64,000 nt of DNA from Septoria linicola (taxonomy: Eukaryota > Ascomycota > Dothideomycetes > Mycosphaerellales > Mycosphaerellaceae). Location: NCBI GenBank assembly GCA_024114885.1, contig CP099425.1, positions 2,046,001 through 2,110,000 on the forward strand, given 5' to 3'. Within the stretch, counting starts at the first letter, position 1, and each line of letters opens with the position of its first letter. Position numbers and translations under genes: made by a program. This document shows positions 1-9,159 of this stretch, in pieces. The notes beneath the pieces are model-generated. The model worked only from the letters and a program-made list of their open reading frames with translations, was not told the origin of the DNA and made no database searches.

Positions 1-3000
1 GACTGACGGGCTGCGCGGTGCTCAGGTCTGGCTACCAGCGCGTTTATTCGCTTAAAGCCACCGACTCGAATTTCCGCCATTTCCTCTTGCGACCAATTCA
101 GCGCCATCTTAACTGTCTTGTTATCGATCGGGCTGCTGTTGACTGACAATATACTGCCCTCAGCTGTGTCATTCGCCGGTGCTTTCGGCTCTGTATCCTG
201 GTTCGGCAAGTTCGGCATTGCGATCGTGTCTGCCGAGATGCCCGATCGGAAGGCGTCAAACTCGGTGAGATCTGGGGCAGTCACTGACCCTGCAGATGAG
301 GAGCCGGTATCTGACTCGCTGTCAAAGCGCAGGCCGTCATTGTCGAGGGGTGGCGACTTGAGCCAGGAGTCGCGCAAGGCAAGACCAAGGACTAACGCGA
401 CCTTTCTGTCGACACTGTTGCCCACAATCTTCATGCGATCCGTAGGCAGGCCGACAAGCACCTCATGGTCTGGATAGCCTTGAGCTCTCCGCGCTTCCAT
501 GATAGTAAGGACTCTGTCTTGCTCCCAGTGCACTACTTGCCCATTCAATCCATCCCCAACACTGAGCTTAGTGATCATAGTTGCAAATGGTTGATCTGGA
601 AAGACGCGGCCATATGCCTTGGATGCAGGACCATTCTTTATTCTGTTTGAACCATTGCAGTATTGGAAGGGCTCCCCGCGCACAAGACTAGCTTGAACAG
701 CTCGCACAAGTGTCATTCCATACGGTCGTTTGGGCACAGATGCAATTCTGTTTCGAATAGTGGGCGTCTCTTCAGTCGCTGGCCTGTGGTCAGGATAAGG
801 GACACAAAGCTGGGTTTGACCATCTTGCATGTCAGGAAGATCGCAGACAGAGTCTTTTGCAGTATAGGGCCCGAAAGGAACAAATGCATTCTCGCTCCGT
901 GATCCAAATGGCTTGCCATTGCTACACTTTCCCAGATGACGCTGTCGCTTGAGATGCGTAGGCCGGGCATGTGTGTAGTCAGGCTGCGGACTGATGCTGC
1001 AGGTCGGCGCTGTCGCAACAATGAATACACGTGGTCGTGCTTGAGGGCTACCATAGGTATCGGAATCCATCAAATATTGCTGTACTTGGTAGCCAAGACC
1101 TACAAGGCTAGCAATCATCTGTGAGAACACATTGTCGCCGTTCGGCAGCGTACGGGTCATCGAGACCACGTTTTCTAGGAGCAGTCTCTGGGGTGCGTAC
1201 GCATCGACGAAGGATGTGACCGAAGCGACCATTGACGCATTTCTTAGACTTTGCTCATTCAGCTGGTTGTTGTTCATCATTGAAAACCCTTGGCACGGAC
1301 TGCCTGCGGATATTACGTCCACATCTCCGGGTTTCGCGATAAGCTCGTTCTCCAAATTGTCCAATGCGCTTGCAAGATACTCATTGACGGAACCAAGGTA
1401 GTACTTGGTTTGCTCAGGATGCGGGTCGTTGGCTCGGTAGCTGTGCAGTGCCTTTTTGTTTATGTCTACCGCATAGCGAAACCGAACTGCACCACCTTCT
1501 TCCAATCCACGGTCGAAGGAGCCGCCTCCACAGAACAGTCCAAGGCCAGTGAGAATTGGCTTGCACACTTTCGCTAGCGGATCCCAATCTTGGGCCACCA
1601 TGTTGAGCAAATCATCGATGTCGGCGGTCCTGTCTTCCACGATGTAGTAGTAGTGGCCAGCACCATCGCGGTCATAGGGAGTAGGGATGCACGTTTGATC
1701 TTGGCCGAAAATACGCACATGGCACTGGCGCACGATGGCGTCTCGGTGTCTGACGATCTCATCGCTGGTGAATACCAGCTCGTTAGGACGTGCATCAGGT
1801 ATGGTCTCTGATGCGAACGACATCCTCTGAAGACGAATATGATCTCCTTCGGCGAGGATGACCATAGCAGGCCTGCAACTTCTCCCAAGTACATCCTGCA
1901 TTCTGCGAACCAGTACGACGTCACCAACGTGGTATACAGTAGGTACTTCATCGAAGTCGTCCTGATGGTGGCAGCAAAAGTGCTGGTCATCAAGCTGTAT
2001 GAAGTCATACTGGTTCAGCTCAGGCACTGTCCGGAATGTGCGTCTTACGAAGAGGCCTGTTCCCGCTGATGGATTGTCTGCCCTCCAAGTTACGTCCACA
2101 GTGCCCAGAATATCATCTACGCTGTCTAGATACAGCGCATCCTGGCCGCAGCTACAGTTGTCCGACAGGAAAAACTCGTTGCTGTAAGGATAAAAAGCGT
2201 CGCCTATTGTCGTGTCTGAAGGTTGATAGAGCCAGATGACATCTAGCCGCGTTCCGCCTGCATCGCCGGTTCCCCAAATGCGCTGTACATATGCATACCA
2301 GTGGTCAGCTTTCGAAAGTTTCCAATCACCACTCCTGTCGGCATCGAGTACTATGACATCGCCTTTGTGGACATCTGCAACATTCCGCAAAGGCGTGATT
2401 GAAACTTTTGGAGCTCTGTGCCGACTTTCCAAGCTATGCAGGGGTGTCAAACCAAGGCTGTTCTTGCGCCCTGCGATAGTGTCCCTAAGCGTGCTGTCGG
2501 TAACTCTGTGAACACCAAGCATCTGACCGAAGTACATCGATTGGAAACAGCGATGCGCATATGGTGTTACGACAGTAAGTGCGTTATAATTCACCGGTTG
2601 TGCAGGTATAGCGCACAAATTCCAAGGTAGCACTTCGGCCCAGAGAGGTTGTCGACATAAGCGGGTCGGGTCAGCGCTACATGCCGACTGCTCGTCGATG
2701 CTCGAGCACTCCTTCCACAGGAACACAACATTGACAGCGACGAGAGTTCTGAAGTCGCGCAATTTGACTTCCTTATGCCAGGTTTGGAAGGATCCATCAT
2801 CCGCATAGTTTAGCTTGAGCCAGTTCCAGAATTCTTGCCGAAAATCTGCAATCGTGACAGTTTCATGTTGACACAGGTAATCAATGAAATAGTCGGTGAA
2901 TGCTGCAATGCCGAGGAACGGCGTGTAGAAGCGCTGATACTCAGTAGCAGGACGGCCAAGCTTGTAGTAGACGTCCTGCTTTTTCGCGAGCTTGGACTGG

Positions 3001-3875
3001 ATGCAGATTCGATCATGCCACGGCCTTAACTCGCCATATTCCAAAGTCAGGATCTTGAAGGGGACGTCTTGCACATAGAATTTCGTATCGCCGAATGATA
3101 TGACTCCGGCAAAGCAGAACAGAGCATTGCGATCCTGTGTAAGCTTTTCCAAAGTAACCAGCTCGTGCACATGATGCACTGAAAGGGACGACTGATAGAT
3201 GCTGAACTCGTCCAGCATGAAATAGGTCCACTCAGGTTCGAGATCAGGAGTGGCATATACCTGCCCAAAAGCGCGTAGCAGCGCTGACATTGCCGAATGC
3301 TCGTCGCAGGATTGAACAGGTGCTTGCCAACCCTGGTACATCCATCGCGGGTACGCCGGCCGTACTGCAGAAACTCGCAGTGCTTTGGCCTGTAATGCCA
3401 CAGCCTCAGCATCGCTGACCTCATGCCACGAGCGTTCTGATCGTAAGACTGGGGTGATAGTAGGCTCATCATCGCTGTCAATCGTGATCACCGAGTCCAG
3501 ACCAGGTCGTGGCTGCTGACGAACAGCTTGTCTTCGCAAAGAGTCTGTATCCGATACTGACGTGCGACTCCAAGGACTTGCAGCTCCTGCGTCTGTGACT
3601 GGAGTCATTGTACCGTTGACCATGCGCACCGCAGATAGACGAGGCTTGCTGGGTCCTTCACCGGTAAGGCGCGCTCTCTTCGCAGACCGCACAGGCAACG
3701 CGACTGTGATCTCGTCCTCCTCTTCTTCATCTTCCATCGCCAAGATCAGACTTCGCTTGCGGGAGTTCGCTGACGGCTGTCGCGCACGCGGCGCATCCTC
3801 GGAATCATCATCGTCGCCGTCGCTGATCTCGATAGGATGCGAGCGCCATTGTCCCAGTGTATTTAAGGGAGGCAT
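1..3875 (-). CDS. dim-2: DIM-2-type DNA (cytosine-5) methyltransferase, C-terminal end cut by window edge
   Basis: The minus-strand frame is open without a stop from the ATG at 3873-3875 to the window edge (about 1,291 codons visible). The product would methylate cytosines in nuclear DNA, in Neurospora the enzyme for repeat and RIP-linked methylation. Visible order: acidic Ser-rich N-terminus with a basic KRAR patch, an RFD-like segment around residues 190-330, BAH-type region around 470-770 (including FFLSDNCSCGQ and GLFVRRTFR), then the catalytic domain: motif I GLFCGGGSFDRG (~780), motif IV SAGSPCQGFS with catalytic Cys near 861, motif VI ENV near 901, QARPRVFIVA near 950, and GNSV motif X near 1150. 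A Ser/Asp-rich tail continues off the window. No internal stops or frameshifts are seen, so the visible part is intact. DNMT5 or RID are less likely: the BAH arrangement and C-terminal catalytic domain match DIM-2. Confidence 0.9.
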   Translation of the reverse strand, partial: MPPLNTLGQWRSHPIEISDGDDDDSEDAPRARQPSANSRKRSLILAMEDEEEEDEITVALPVRSAKRARLTGEGPSKPRLSAVRMVNGTMTPVTDAGAASPWSRTSVSDTDSLRRQAVRQQPRPGLDSVITIDSDDEPTITPVLRSERSWHEVSDAEAVALQAKALRVSAVRPAYPRWMYQGWQAPVQSCDEHSAMSALLRAFGQVYATPDLEPEWTYFMLDEFSIYQSSLSVHHVHELVTLEKLTQDRNALFCFAGVISFGDTKFYVQDVPFKILTLEYGELRPWHDRICIQSKLAKKQDVYYKLGRPATEYQRFYTPFLGIAAFTDYFIDYLCQHETVTIADFRQEFWNWLKLNYADDGSFQTWHKEVKLRDFRTLVAVNVVFLWKECSSIDEQSACSADPTRLCRQPLWAEVLPWNLCAIPAQPVNYNALTVVTPYAHRCFQSMYFGQMLGVHRVTDSTLRDTIAGRKNSLGLTPLHSLESRHRAPKVSITPLRNVADVHKGDVIVLDADRSGDWKLSKADHWYAYVQRIWGTGDAGGTRLDVIWLYQPSDTTIGDAFYPYSNEFFLSDNCSCGQDALYLDSVDDILGTVDVTWRADNPSAGTGLFVRRTFRTVPELNQYDFIQLDDQHFCCHHQDDFDEVPTVYHVGDVVLVRRMQDVLGRSCRPAMVILAEGDHIRLQRMSFASETIPDARPNELVFTSDEIVRHRDAIVRQCHVRIFGQDQTCIPTPYDRDGAGHYYYIVEDRTADIDDLLNMVAQDWDPLAKVCKPILTGLGLFCGGGSFDRGLEEGGAVRFRYAVDINKKALHSYRANDPHPEQTKYYLGSVNEYLASALDNLENELIAKPGDVDVISAGSPCQGFSMMNNNQLNEQSLRNASMVASVTSFVDAYAPQRLLLENVVSMTRTLPNGDNVFSQMIASLVGLGYQVQQYLMDSDTYGSPQARPRVFIVATAPTCSISPQPDYTHARPTHLKRQRHLGKCSNGKPFGSRSENAFVPFGPYTAKDSVCDLPDMQDGQTQLCVPYPDHRPATEETPTIRNRIASVPKRPYGMTLVRAVQASLVRGEPFQYCNGSNRIKNGPASKAYGRVFPDQPFATMITKLSVGDGLNGQVVHWEQDRVLTIMEARRAQGYPDHEVLVGLPTDRMKIVGNSVDRKVALVLGLALRDSWLKSPPLDNDGLRFDSESDTGSSSAGSVTAPDLTEFDAFRSGISADTIAMPNLPNQDTEPKAPANDTAEGSILSVNSSPIDNKTVKMALNWSQEEMAEIRVGGFKRINALVARPEHRAARQ

Positions 3876-4517
3876 GACGCGCTTCGGAATGTACGAACTG
3901 GCGCAAACATGCCAGTGGCTAGCGTAAGTAGCGTGCTTGAGTGGTCAAAATTGGCAGCAGAAGCTGTCTGGTGTGATAGCAGTTCGACAAGAAGGAAAAA
4001 GTAGAAATGCTCCTACAGTGAGGTGCGGTGCGGTGCTCGAGTCTGGTCGCAGTGCGGAGCTGAGTTAAAAGCGAACCAGCCACCAGTAATTCACTGCCCA
4101 TTGTCGCGACTGCCTGCAGTATAGACATGGCGAAATGTCTGGAAGCTGCATTGGAATTGATACAGGTGTGACAGGAGGAAGCGGCTGTAGATAATAGGTC
4201 AATATTTTATGAGAGGAGTTTGAGTTGAGCAGAAGTTGGACGACATCATGTCTCATTTTACATCGCGTTCGGCGCGTCGGCACGTGCTTCCACTTTCCTC
4301 ACCTGAGTGTTCACCCGCACCTGCCGCATCACTATTGATGAGATCGATCTCGAGATGACATAGCATCCCAATCATAGTCGCACATGTTTATTGATCATTG
4401 CACCTCCTCACAGTCATATCGTTAGTCAGTACAGTTGATCCTACTCATCCCAATGCCACGCTTTTCTCAATTAATCCAAACATCATGATCTTTCGCTTAT
4501 CATCAAGATTGACCGCG
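3876..4517. other. Intergenic, upstream of dim-2 and downstream of the Inp1-like gene
   Basis: No convincing reading frame. It should hold the dim-2 promoter at its left end and the 3' UTR of the Inp1-like gene at its right end. A short GGTGC-rich stretch lies near 4020-4036. Confidence 0.5.
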
Positions 4518-6878
4518 TCATACATCATCATCCCAGGCCCTCCTCTCCTTCACGCTCCCTTCGCTGATGAGTCTTGGGACGCTCTCACCGCTTGCAAGTC
4601 TGATCGGACTCCTCAACGGAACTCCAAAATCATCCTCGTCCTCGTCAAGCTCACCTTCAGAGTCAAATTCTTCTTCAATGTCGCTATCGTCAAGATCAAA
4701 AGACCCTGGGATCCTCTTCGGCATGCCAACGGGACTTTCAAACAGTAACGCTTTCGGAAATGCACCTTTGGCAAATCTCGCAGCAATTTTGAGCATAATT
4801 GCAACCAAATGCACAGGAGGTCCAAGAAACGCTGAAGCTGCCTTGCGAACGAGAGCTGTCGCAACAACCTGATCTTGTTCTGACTTGTTCTGCGAGCGTC
4901 GCGAGAGTTGCGATCGCAATGAGCTGCTAGATGCAGTAGAGGTCGCCGACAGTCTCGTTGTCTGGCGTGAGACAGTAGTGAGATTGGTCGTCGCCCCACC
5001 GATGCTCCTGCGAGCTTGGATCCTAGCTTGTATGGCAGCGAAAGGGTCGGACTCGGTAGATTGTACACGAGTCAAGTGTACGTCAGTAGAGGAATCAACA
5101 GGTATCTGGATAGAATCTGAAGGCAGCGGGACGTCATCCGATGTCTGCTCGATAACGTCCTCGGGGTTGCCATCTACCTCTACTGCGGCTCCATCTTGCA
5201 TCAGCGGCTCACCAAGATCTTCTTTATTGACGTGCAGAAGCGTGTCGCCAGCATGGCTGATTTCTGGTAGTGAGGCGTCGAGGTTGGATTGTGTAACATC
5301 TTGGCTCTCCAGCTGGTTGTCGCACAGCAAATCAACGTCCACTAGGTGACGGGTGACAAATGCCACATCGCCTTCTGCATCTTCGAGGATTGCTTGTGGT
5401 GCCGAAGATGTGGGCACAACATCCATTTGCGTGGTATTTGAAGGGAATGGATCGCTATCCAATTGGTCGGAGCTGCCGGCGAGGCTATCCGGACCCTGAA
5501 TTGGCTGCGATACTTCGTGAAGAACGACAGGCGTACTAGTGGCGTCGGTGAGTGCAGGCTTGTGAATAATAGATTGCTCCGCAGGCGACATCTCTTCATG
5601 AGGAAGTGCTCGCCGCGCGGATGGTTCGCTCGTAGGGATGAAGTCGAAACCAATATTCGAATCTGGCGGTGAGGGAGGCATATCTGTTGGAATTGGCTGG
5701 AAAGCGCGATGTCCATGTGCGCTGCCTGGTTCCAGTAGATTCTGTGGCAGGGAATTTCCTGTTTGTGATGTCTGTGGGCTTGACAAACTGGTTGCGATTT
5801 GTGGTTGGCTTTCATTTGGAATGAGCCTGGGCGACGGCTCGTCTACCGAAGCGCTTGGAAAAGAGAGTGGCTGTTTCGCTTGTCTAGACGCAGGACTTGC
5901 GCTTGAATATGCTGTCGCTGGGGTATCAGCAATGAAGGAGGAGCGCAGTCTCGCCGGCGGTGTAGATTGCAGTGATAATTGTGAGGGAGCAGTGACCGAG
6001 CGCATGTCAATGCCTTTTGCCCGATCCTTGACTGTCGGTCGCCTTGCTGGCGGTGGAGTATGAATGCCGAGCTCCTTGACTTGATCTAACACCTTGTCGG
6101 TGTGTTCTTCAGGGGAGCCTGAACTCCCTTCTTCATCTGATGCTGTTGCACTGCCGGAAGACCCATCGCTCGGACCACCTTGCTCTGGCGTCCATCCCTC
6201 TGGCTTCCAGCTATACGCTTTATCGAGTTTCCACTTCTTCGCAGGGCCTTCTGTCCTTCGTCTTCTGCGCCTGGGCTTTGGTTCTCCTTCCTCCGGCAAA
6301 TCTACTGTGAATGTCCTAGCAAATGGACATGGAGTGCGCTCATAGAACAGCACCTTTTGTAGCGTGATCTTGAGTTCTTCGACCTTGACCAAGTCTTCAG
6401 GCGTATCGCCAGGTACCTCAATCCTGTAGTACGTGTCTGGCAATACACGCATGGCAAACTTGCTTACACCATCTACGCACCAGCAATTACTTCGTGGTAG
6501 AATAGCGTGTAGTAACGAGCCAGAATGTAGAAATGACACTGAGCCTGGCACACGATATATCTCCAGCGGTCCAGCCGCCATTGTCTTCTCGGTCAACGTC
6601 GCCCACGGCAAAGTGCCCTGCTGCTGCTGCTGCTGCTGCCAGCCTCCAGGACTCCATGTCCCAGAGCTAGTGCTTGGCCTAGTAGGCGCATTACTTGTGA
6701 ACTTGACGATCTTCCCATGCGGATGCGTAAACAACGTTTCTACTCCTTCTGTCGCTCCGATCTCTGCAGTTGGCTGGGCGCGACTTGAGGCGCTGGCGGC
6801 TGAGAAGGAACGACTCATGGCGGACTTGCGCGAAATCTGCTCCGGCGTTTTCGGGGCCGCGGTGGACATGCTGGACAT
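4518..6878 (-). CDS. INP1: Inp1-like inheritance of peroxisomes protein
   Basis: Single-exon gene of 786 aa starting at the ATG at 6876-6878. Inp1 proteins tether peroxisomes to the cell cortex so that mother cells keep a share of them. The N-terminal domain at about residues 46-170 has the family pattern: ETLFTHPHGKIVKF, then GTLPWATLTEKTMAAGPLEI, then NCWCVDGVSKFAMRV and YYRIEVP. A basic RRRRRR patch, a long Ser/Pro-rich disordered middle and a conserved C-terminal block follow (HLVAIMLKIAARFAKGAF, then KRIPGSFDL, then an acidic stretch ending DDFGVPL). A run of seven Gln at about residue 80 is encoded by a CAG repeat. The assignment rests on motif memory; the middle is not conserved and gives no support. 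Confidence 0.72.
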   Translation of the reverse strand: MSSMSTAAPKTPEQISRKSAMSRSFSAASASSRAQPTAEIGATEGVETLFTHPHGKIVKFTSNAPTRPSTSSGTWSPGGWQQQQQQQGTLPWATLTEKTMAAGPLEIYRVPGSVSFLHSGSLLHAILPRSNCWCVDGVSKFAMRVLPDTYYRIEVPGDTPEDLVKVEELKITLQKVLFYERTPCPFARTFTVDLPEEGEPKPRRRRRRTEGPAKKWKLDKAYSWKPEGWTPEQGGPSDGSSGSATASDEEGSSGSPEEHTDKVLDQVKELGIHTPPPARRPTVKDRAKGIDMRSVTAPSQLSLQSTPPARLRSSFIADTPATAYSSASPASRQAKQPLSFPSASVDEPSPRLIPNESQPQIATSLSSPQTSQTGNSLPQNLLEPGSAHGHRAFQPIPTDMPPSPPDSNIGFDFIPTSEPSARRALPHEEMSPAEQSIIHKPALTDATSTPVVLHEVSQPIQGPDSLAGSSDQLDSDPFPSNTTQMDVVPTSSAPQAILEDAEGDVAFVTRHLVDVDLLCDNQLESQDVTQSNLDASLPEISHAGDTLLHVNKEDLGEPLMQDGAAVEVDGNPEDVIEQTSDDVPLPSDSIQIPVDSSTDVHLTRVQSTESDPFAAIQARIQARRSIGGATTNLTTVSRQTTRLSATSTASSSSLRSQLSRRSQNKSEQDQVVATALVRKAASAFLGPPVHLVAIMLKIAARFAKGAFPKALLFESPVGMPKRIPGSFDLDDSDIEEEFDSEGELDEDEDDFGVPLRSPIRLASGESVPRLISEGSVKERRAWDDDV
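6618..6638 (-). repeat. CAG trinucleotide repeat (7 units) coding polyglutamine
   Basis: Seven uninterrupted CTG units on the plus strand encode seven Gln in the Inp1-like protein, between its first conserved block and the GTLPW block. Such tracts often vary in length between strains. Confidence 0.9.
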
Positions 6879-7423
6879 GGCTCATCAGACATCTGTGTCC
6901 TAATCATGCATCGGAGTCGCCGTGCCGTCGTTGTCGCGCATAGCCCCTTCCTTTACGCTGCGCTGCTTGGTCGACGGATTGAGGAGTGAGAGTGGACAGC
7001 CTTGTATCGGACCTATGCGACACACCCGTTCATCTCCGTCACCTTCTCGAGGTCGTTCGATATTGCATGCTGCTTACACTGCTAACTTGCATATGCACAA
7101 TATGAGCTCGGCAGAAATGCCACACGAGAAGCACGCGGCAAGCACGACCCCTGCATGGAGCTAACTAGTCTACGTCACTTGCCTTTTCTTTCTCGAGATC
7201 ACCAACATGACACCACTTTTGTTCACGAACAGCCAAAAGGAAGAAGCACGTATCAGTCTGTAGACACCGTTCTCAAGCGTGTCGGATATTCCTGGAGATC
7301 AGAATGCTTGAAGACACTTCCGCCCGTCACCGCTGGCTTATGTCTTCCAAACACATTCAGCCTGCTGAGAGGTGATGGGTTTAGCAGATTCTACCTGAAC
7401 TTATGTACAGCTCTCATTCAGGC
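6879..7423. other. Intergenic, promoter side of the Inp1-like gene
   Basis: No supported gene. It holds the 5' region of the Inp1-like gene and the 3' region of the hydrolase; short open frames here lack protein-like composition. Confidence 0.5.
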
Positions 7424-8446
7424 TCACAAGTTCTCCTGGAAGAACCGTGTCAGTCTCGCAAAAGGGATCAGCTCAACCCGATCATACAAGTCGACGTGGC
7501 CAGCGCCTGCCACCCAAAGCAACTCCTTCGGCTCCGCCGCACGTTCATACGCGTCCTGGCTGAACTCCCTCGAGTGTACCTGATCACCAGAGATGAACAG
7601 CAGCGGTCGCGGCGAGATCTTCTCAATATCATTGAACGGGTAGAAGTTCAGTAGCTTGGTGTTGCTCGACATCGTCGGATGAGTGGTTGTATTTGGCGAG
7701 GCACCGGCAGGCGTGAAGAGGCCTCTCGAAGTGCGGTAGAAGTCGAAGAACTCTCTGCTGACCACATCTGTGTCCTCTGTGATCTCGTGCGGAGTACCGC
7801 CGACCAGCTCGGCCTCTGCACCTGCTGCCTCCAGCCAGCGTTGGGCCGAAGCGGCCTCGATCATTTCTTTTCGCTGCTCGATGGATTGCGATCTCTGAAG
7901 CCCATTGCGAGCTGCGGAACCCATGTCGTACATGCTGGATGTGGCAATGGCCCGGATACGCGAGTCGATCTTTGCGGCGCTGATGAGGTAGGAACCGCTT
8001 CCACAAATTCCCACACCGCCGATGCGCTCGCGGTCAACCGGCACCAGATTCTGGACACCTAGATAGTCCACTGCAGCGCTGAAGCCTCCAGCGTACAAGT
8101 CTGGTGAGACTCCATTACATGGCTCTCCTTCACTGCCACCCCAGAAGGGCAGATCGAGAGAAATCGTGACGAAGCCCTGCTCAGCGAGCTTTGTGGCATA
8201 CAGATTTGCACTCTGCTCTTTGACTGCTCCCATGGGATGGCTGACAACAATGGCCGAGGCATTGAGGCTTCGATCGAGGTCGTTGGGGACAAAGAGATTG
8301 GCCGTCACAGTCGTGCGGTATTGTGTTGGGAATGAAATGGGCCAAAGTGTGACGTTGTCGCTGCGATAGAAGTTGTCGGCACCATAAGTGAGATTCTGTG
8401 CCGCCACAAATCCCGCGAACAGGCCTGCCGCAGAGATGCTCTTCAT
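7424..8446 (-). CDS. Secreted alpha/beta hydrolase, dienelactone hydrolase-like with Cys nucleophile
   Basis: 340 aa from the ATG at 8444-8446. The frame stays open upstream to 8503, but the chosen Met gives a clean signal peptide (MKSISAAGLFAGFVAA, likely cleavage before QNL), so the protein is probably secreted. The fold is alpha/beta hydrolase: HPMG oxyanion region (~78), a nucleophile elbow VGICGSGSY near 158 with Cys at the usual Ser position, an acid candidate in LFISGDQ, and a catalytic His in GAGHVDLYD near the C-terminus. A Cys-Asp-His triad is known for dienelactone hydrolases; the substrate cannot be told. It lies about 0.7 kb from the broken GMC oxidoreductase on the same strand, with no sign of joint transcription. 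Confidence 0.8.
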   Translation of the reverse strand: MKSISAAGLFAGFVAAQNLTYGADNFYRSDNVTLWPISFPTQYRTTVTANLFVPNDLDRSLNASAIVVSHPMGAVKEQSANLYATKLAEQGFVTISLDLPFWGGSEGEPCNGVSPDLYAGGFSAAVDYLGVQNLVPVDRERIGGVGICGSGSYLISAAKIDSRIRAIATSSMYDMGSAARNGLQRSQSIEQRKEMIEAASAQRWLEAAGAEAELVGGTPHEITEDTDVVSREFFDFYRTSRGLFTPAGASPNTTTHPTMSSNTKLLNFYPFNDIEKISPRPLLFISGDQVHSREFSQDAYERAAEPKELLWVAGAGHVDLYDRVELIPFARLTRFFQENL

Positions 8447-9159
8447 TGTTTCTTGCTGACTCTTGTACAGAAATGAATGTTTTTCCAACAGTGTGACGAG
8501 CAAAGGAAGCGATATTTTACAATCATCGATATCTCTGGGCTATCTCCGCTTGCATCATAAGCATAGCCTCAATACCACCGTTCTGGGACACAAGATCAGA
8601 CATCTGAGAGGCAGAGCCTGTTACATCAATCAGCAACGCGTGTCCCGAGGACTCAGCAGTAGCAGGAGTTGTCCGTGCAACGACATGCCAAGAAGTCACC
8701 TACGCACGAAAGCATGTCGATCGTGAGCAAGGCAATCGACGGCCCATAGAAAACGTATCCAGCGGAGGAGCGTTGAGAGCTGTCAGTCGTCATGCCAAGG
8801 TAATTGATAGGTCCGTCACAGGTGGTGCTCTGTCTGTCTGCGACCTTGCTGTCCGCGCGCGGCCGCCTTTGCCAAGCACAGCACATCACTGTGTAATAGA
8901 AGTCCGCGCGAGGGCCGACCAGAATATGCGGTGAGACTTGCCAAATGCAGAAGCTCTTCTCAGACGGGCAGGACTGAGCGATCTGACCGATTGTAGCGAT
9001 AAATTGTCGGTTTGTACGAGACCTTGGCACTGCCGTGGTAGTTACCTACAACGCATCTTTCTCAGTTCAGGGACGCGCGCATCGAAGAATGTCTCGAAGT
9101 TGCCTCGTGCTTTCGCTCTGCAAGGACAGCAGCATCAATTTGCCAATACGCTCAATGCC
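8447..9159. other. Intergenic between hydrolase promoter and GMC gene 3' end
   Basis: No supported gene. It contains the hydrolase promoter and the GMC 3' flank. Short open frames occur, none protein-like. Confidence 0.5.
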
